From the NCBI GenBank assembly GCA_947629995.1, contig CANRFX010000052.1, positions 1 to 7,870 on the forward strand: 7,870 bases of DNA, given 5' to 3'. Numbering within the stretch: position 1 is the stretch's first letter; each line of letters starts with the position of its first letter. Position numbers and translations under genes: made by a program. The stretch comes from an uncultured Clostridia bacterium. Lineage in GTDB: Bacteria > Bacillota > Clostridia > TANB77 > CAG-508. Positions 6,480-7,870 of this stretch are shown here, in pieces. The notes under the pieces were generated by a model. That model ran no database searches, was not told the origin of the DNA, and saw nothing but the letters and a program-made list of their open reading frames with translations.

Positions 6480-7757
6480 TTATATTTTTCCTGTTACCCC
6501 AGCAGTTTCTTCTACTACTACTTCTTCTCCACCTGAATTACCAATTTTTATATCTCTAATGTGATTAATTTTTTCCCATGTTGTTTCTCTTTTAAATAAG
6601 CATTTAAAGTTGATTAGTAACCATGAGCCCATAAAGATTGGATAACATATTAGTCCTTTTATCATTGGCTTGATTGGTCTTCTATCTAAAATCATAGCAG
6701 CTAATGCTGTTAGTATTGGTAAAAAGAATGTTGGTACAATATATTTTATAATATTTAATAATAATTCTGCCCCTGTCATTCCATTTCCTGCATACATTAA
6801 GAAGTTGGTTAGTAATAATATTAATGTTATTATAAACATTGGTATACTTCCAATTATATATAAAAATCCATCAAAGTTCATCATTGTTTTGTTTTCTTTG
6901 GTTGCAACTACTAATTGTTTTGTATATTCTTTTATACATTGCATATGACCTACTGTCCATCTGCTTCTTTGTGACCAACTTTGTCTAAATGTTACTGGTT
7001 GTTCATCATAACAGATTGCATCTGTTGCCCAACCTAATCTTTTTCCTTTTATTATTCTTTTTAATGAAAATTCTATATCCTCTGTTAGTGTTACTGTATC
7101 CCATCCTTGTGGTTTTACTACATCAAATTTTACCATAAATCCTGTTCCGTTTAATAATGGTGATAGTCCTAAGTTATATCTTGCTAAATGATAAAATCTG
7201 TGCATTGTCCAGTAAAATATTGCATATCCTGCTGTAATCCAACTGTCTGTTGGATTTTTAATATCTCTGTATCCTTGTACTACTTCTTCCCCTTGGCATA
7301 ATTTTTTGTTCATATTTTTGATAAAGTTTGGATCTACAATATTATCTGCATCAAATACGAAAAATGCATCATATGGAGCGTTTTCTTTTATTTTTTGTTG
7401 TAGAAACCAATCTAATGCATATCCTTTTGTTTGTTTTGTTTTGTTAAATCTTTCATAAACAATTGCTCCTGCTTCTTCTGCTATTTTTGCTGTGTTGTCT
7501 GTGCAATTGTCTGCAATTACATAAATGTCATATAAGTTTTTATCATAATTTTGTCTTTTTAAACTTTCAATTAAATTACCAATGACTGTTTCTTCATTAT
7601 GTGCTGGTATAATTGCCATAAACTTATGATTTTTTATTACTTTTAATGGTTTGTCTTTTATTTTTACTAATGAGCATAAACTTACCATGATTTGGTATAA
7701 CCAAAATATGGTTATAATCCATACAATGGCTTCTCTTAGTATATATAAATAATCCAT
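6480..7757 (-). CDS. Membrane-bound family 2 glycosyltransferase (processive-type)
   Basis: This 425-residue GT2 enzyme transfers sugars from a nucleotide-sugar donor at the cytoplasmic membrane face, and resembles cellulose, hyaluronan and poly-GlcNAc synthases. One membrane helix (about 8-30) precedes the GT-A domain. The domain shows IIPAHNEE (49-56), ADNCTDNTA (82-90), the metal-binding DAD (136-138), NGTGF (203-207), TED with the likely catalytic Asp (225-227) and QRSRW (263-267). Three membrane helices follow at about 301-323, 334-357 and 366-386, then TWEKINHIRDI (393-403) and a Gly/Glu/Val-rich tail. I prefer ATG at 7757 because GAGAGG (7765-7770) lies 7 bases upstream. An in-frame TTG at 7772 would sit beside that site and add five residues. 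The gene has its own promoter and terminator. TED plus QxxRW is the usual mark of processive enzymes, but the product cannot be named. The neighbouring GT-C gene may act in the same surface-glycan process. Confidence 0.87.
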   Translation of the reverse strand: MDYLYILREAIVWIITIFWLYQIMVSLCSLVKIKDKPLKVIKNHKFMAIIPAHNEETVIGNLIESLKRQNYDKNLYDIYVIADNCTDNTAKIAEEAGAIVYERFNKTKQTKGYALDWFLQQKIKENAPYDAFFVFDADNIVDPNFIKNMNKKLCQGEEVVQGYRDIKNPTDSWITAGYAIFYWTMHRFYHLARYNLGLSPLLNGTGFMVKFDVVKPQGWDTVTLTEDIEFSLKRIIKGKRLGWATDAICYDEQPVTFRQSWSQRSRWTVGHMQCIKEYTKQLVVATKENKTMMNFDGFLYIIGSIPMFIITLILLLTNFLMYAGNGMTGAELLLNIIKYIVPTFFLPILTALAAMILDRRPIKPMIKGLICYPIFMGSWLLINFKCLFKRETTWEKINHIRDIKIGNSGGEEVVVEETAGVTGKI

Positions 7758-7822
7758 TTTTTTACCTCTCAAATTTTTTTATTTTATTTTTATTTTTATA
7801 ATTTTATTATGCTACCTTTTCT

Positions 7823-7851
7823 ATTATACTATTATTGTTAAATTTATGCAA
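7823..7851 (-). promoter_or_regulatory. Sigma-A-type promoter of the family 2 glycosyltransferase
   Basis: TTGCAT (7851-7846), a 17-base spacer (7845-7829) and a perfect TATAAT (7828-7823) lie upstream of the gene. Transcription would begin near 7816, leaving a leader of about 59 bases that is almost entirely A and T, with an A-rich run before GAGAGG. The boxes and spacing are identical to those of the promoter at 4775-4803, although the spacer sequences differ. Confidence 0.72.
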
Positions 7852-7870
7852 TATTTTTTCCAAAATTTAA

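Noticed and set aside
6670..6948. Plus-strand open frame of 92 codons opposite the family 2 glycosyltransferase
   Set aside because: It is antisense to the membrane helices of a clear glycosyltransferase and has no initiation signal.
7770..7772. TTG as the start of the family 2 glycosyltransferase
   Set aside because: It abuts the GAGAGG ribosome binding site that serves the ATG at 7757 with 7-base spacing.

Overview
The window is a strongly AT-rich piece of bacterial chromosome. All seven genes are read from the minus strand, so transcription runs from high to low coordinates. The gene order rimP-nusA-ylxR-ylxQ-infB is the classic nusA/infB translation-transcription operon of Firmicutes. 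Very low GC, Clostridia-like protein sequences, strong purine-rich Shine-Dalgarno sites and mostly TAA stops suggest a low-GC Clostridia-type or related Bacillota organism. Trp is encoded by TGG where checked (for example in NusA), so the standard code applies. The species cannot be named from this window.

Layout, in the direction of transcription. (1) 7870-6480: a promoter (TTGCAT, 17 bases, TATAAT), a short A-rich leader, and a membrane-bound family 2 glycosyltransferase, closed by a 13-bp-stem intrinsic terminator at 6432-6470. (2) 6409-4820: a large multi-membrane GT-C/PMT-type glycosyltransferase with a good ribosome binding site but no evident promoter of its own. (3) 4803-4701: a second promoter with the same -35 and -10 boxes and spacing, then a leader of about 68 bases with a strong 10-bp hairpin. 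(4) 4700 to the left edge: rimP, nusA, ylxR (rnpM), ylxQ and infB, closely packed, with infB running off the edge after 836 codons.

The operon links ribosome assembly (RimP), transcription elongation and termination (NusA), RNA-binding accessory proteins (YlxR, YlxQ) and translation initiation (IF2). The two glycosyltransferases presumably build or modify a surface glycan using nucleotide-sugar and polyprenyl-phosphate-sugar donors, but nothing in the window identifies the glycan.

The main oddities are: a +1 frameshift in the middle of rimP at a CGG codon, the only in-frame CGG I can find in any gene here; a leader hairpin in front of rimP whose 3' arm could instead pair with the rimP Shine-Dalgarno; TTG starts for both ylxQ and infB, each with its Shine-Dalgarno inside the preceding gene; and a long, low-complexity IF2 N-terminus with an Asn-rich stretch. 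I found no mobile element, CRISPR array, tRNA or rRNA, and no convincing new multi-gene system.
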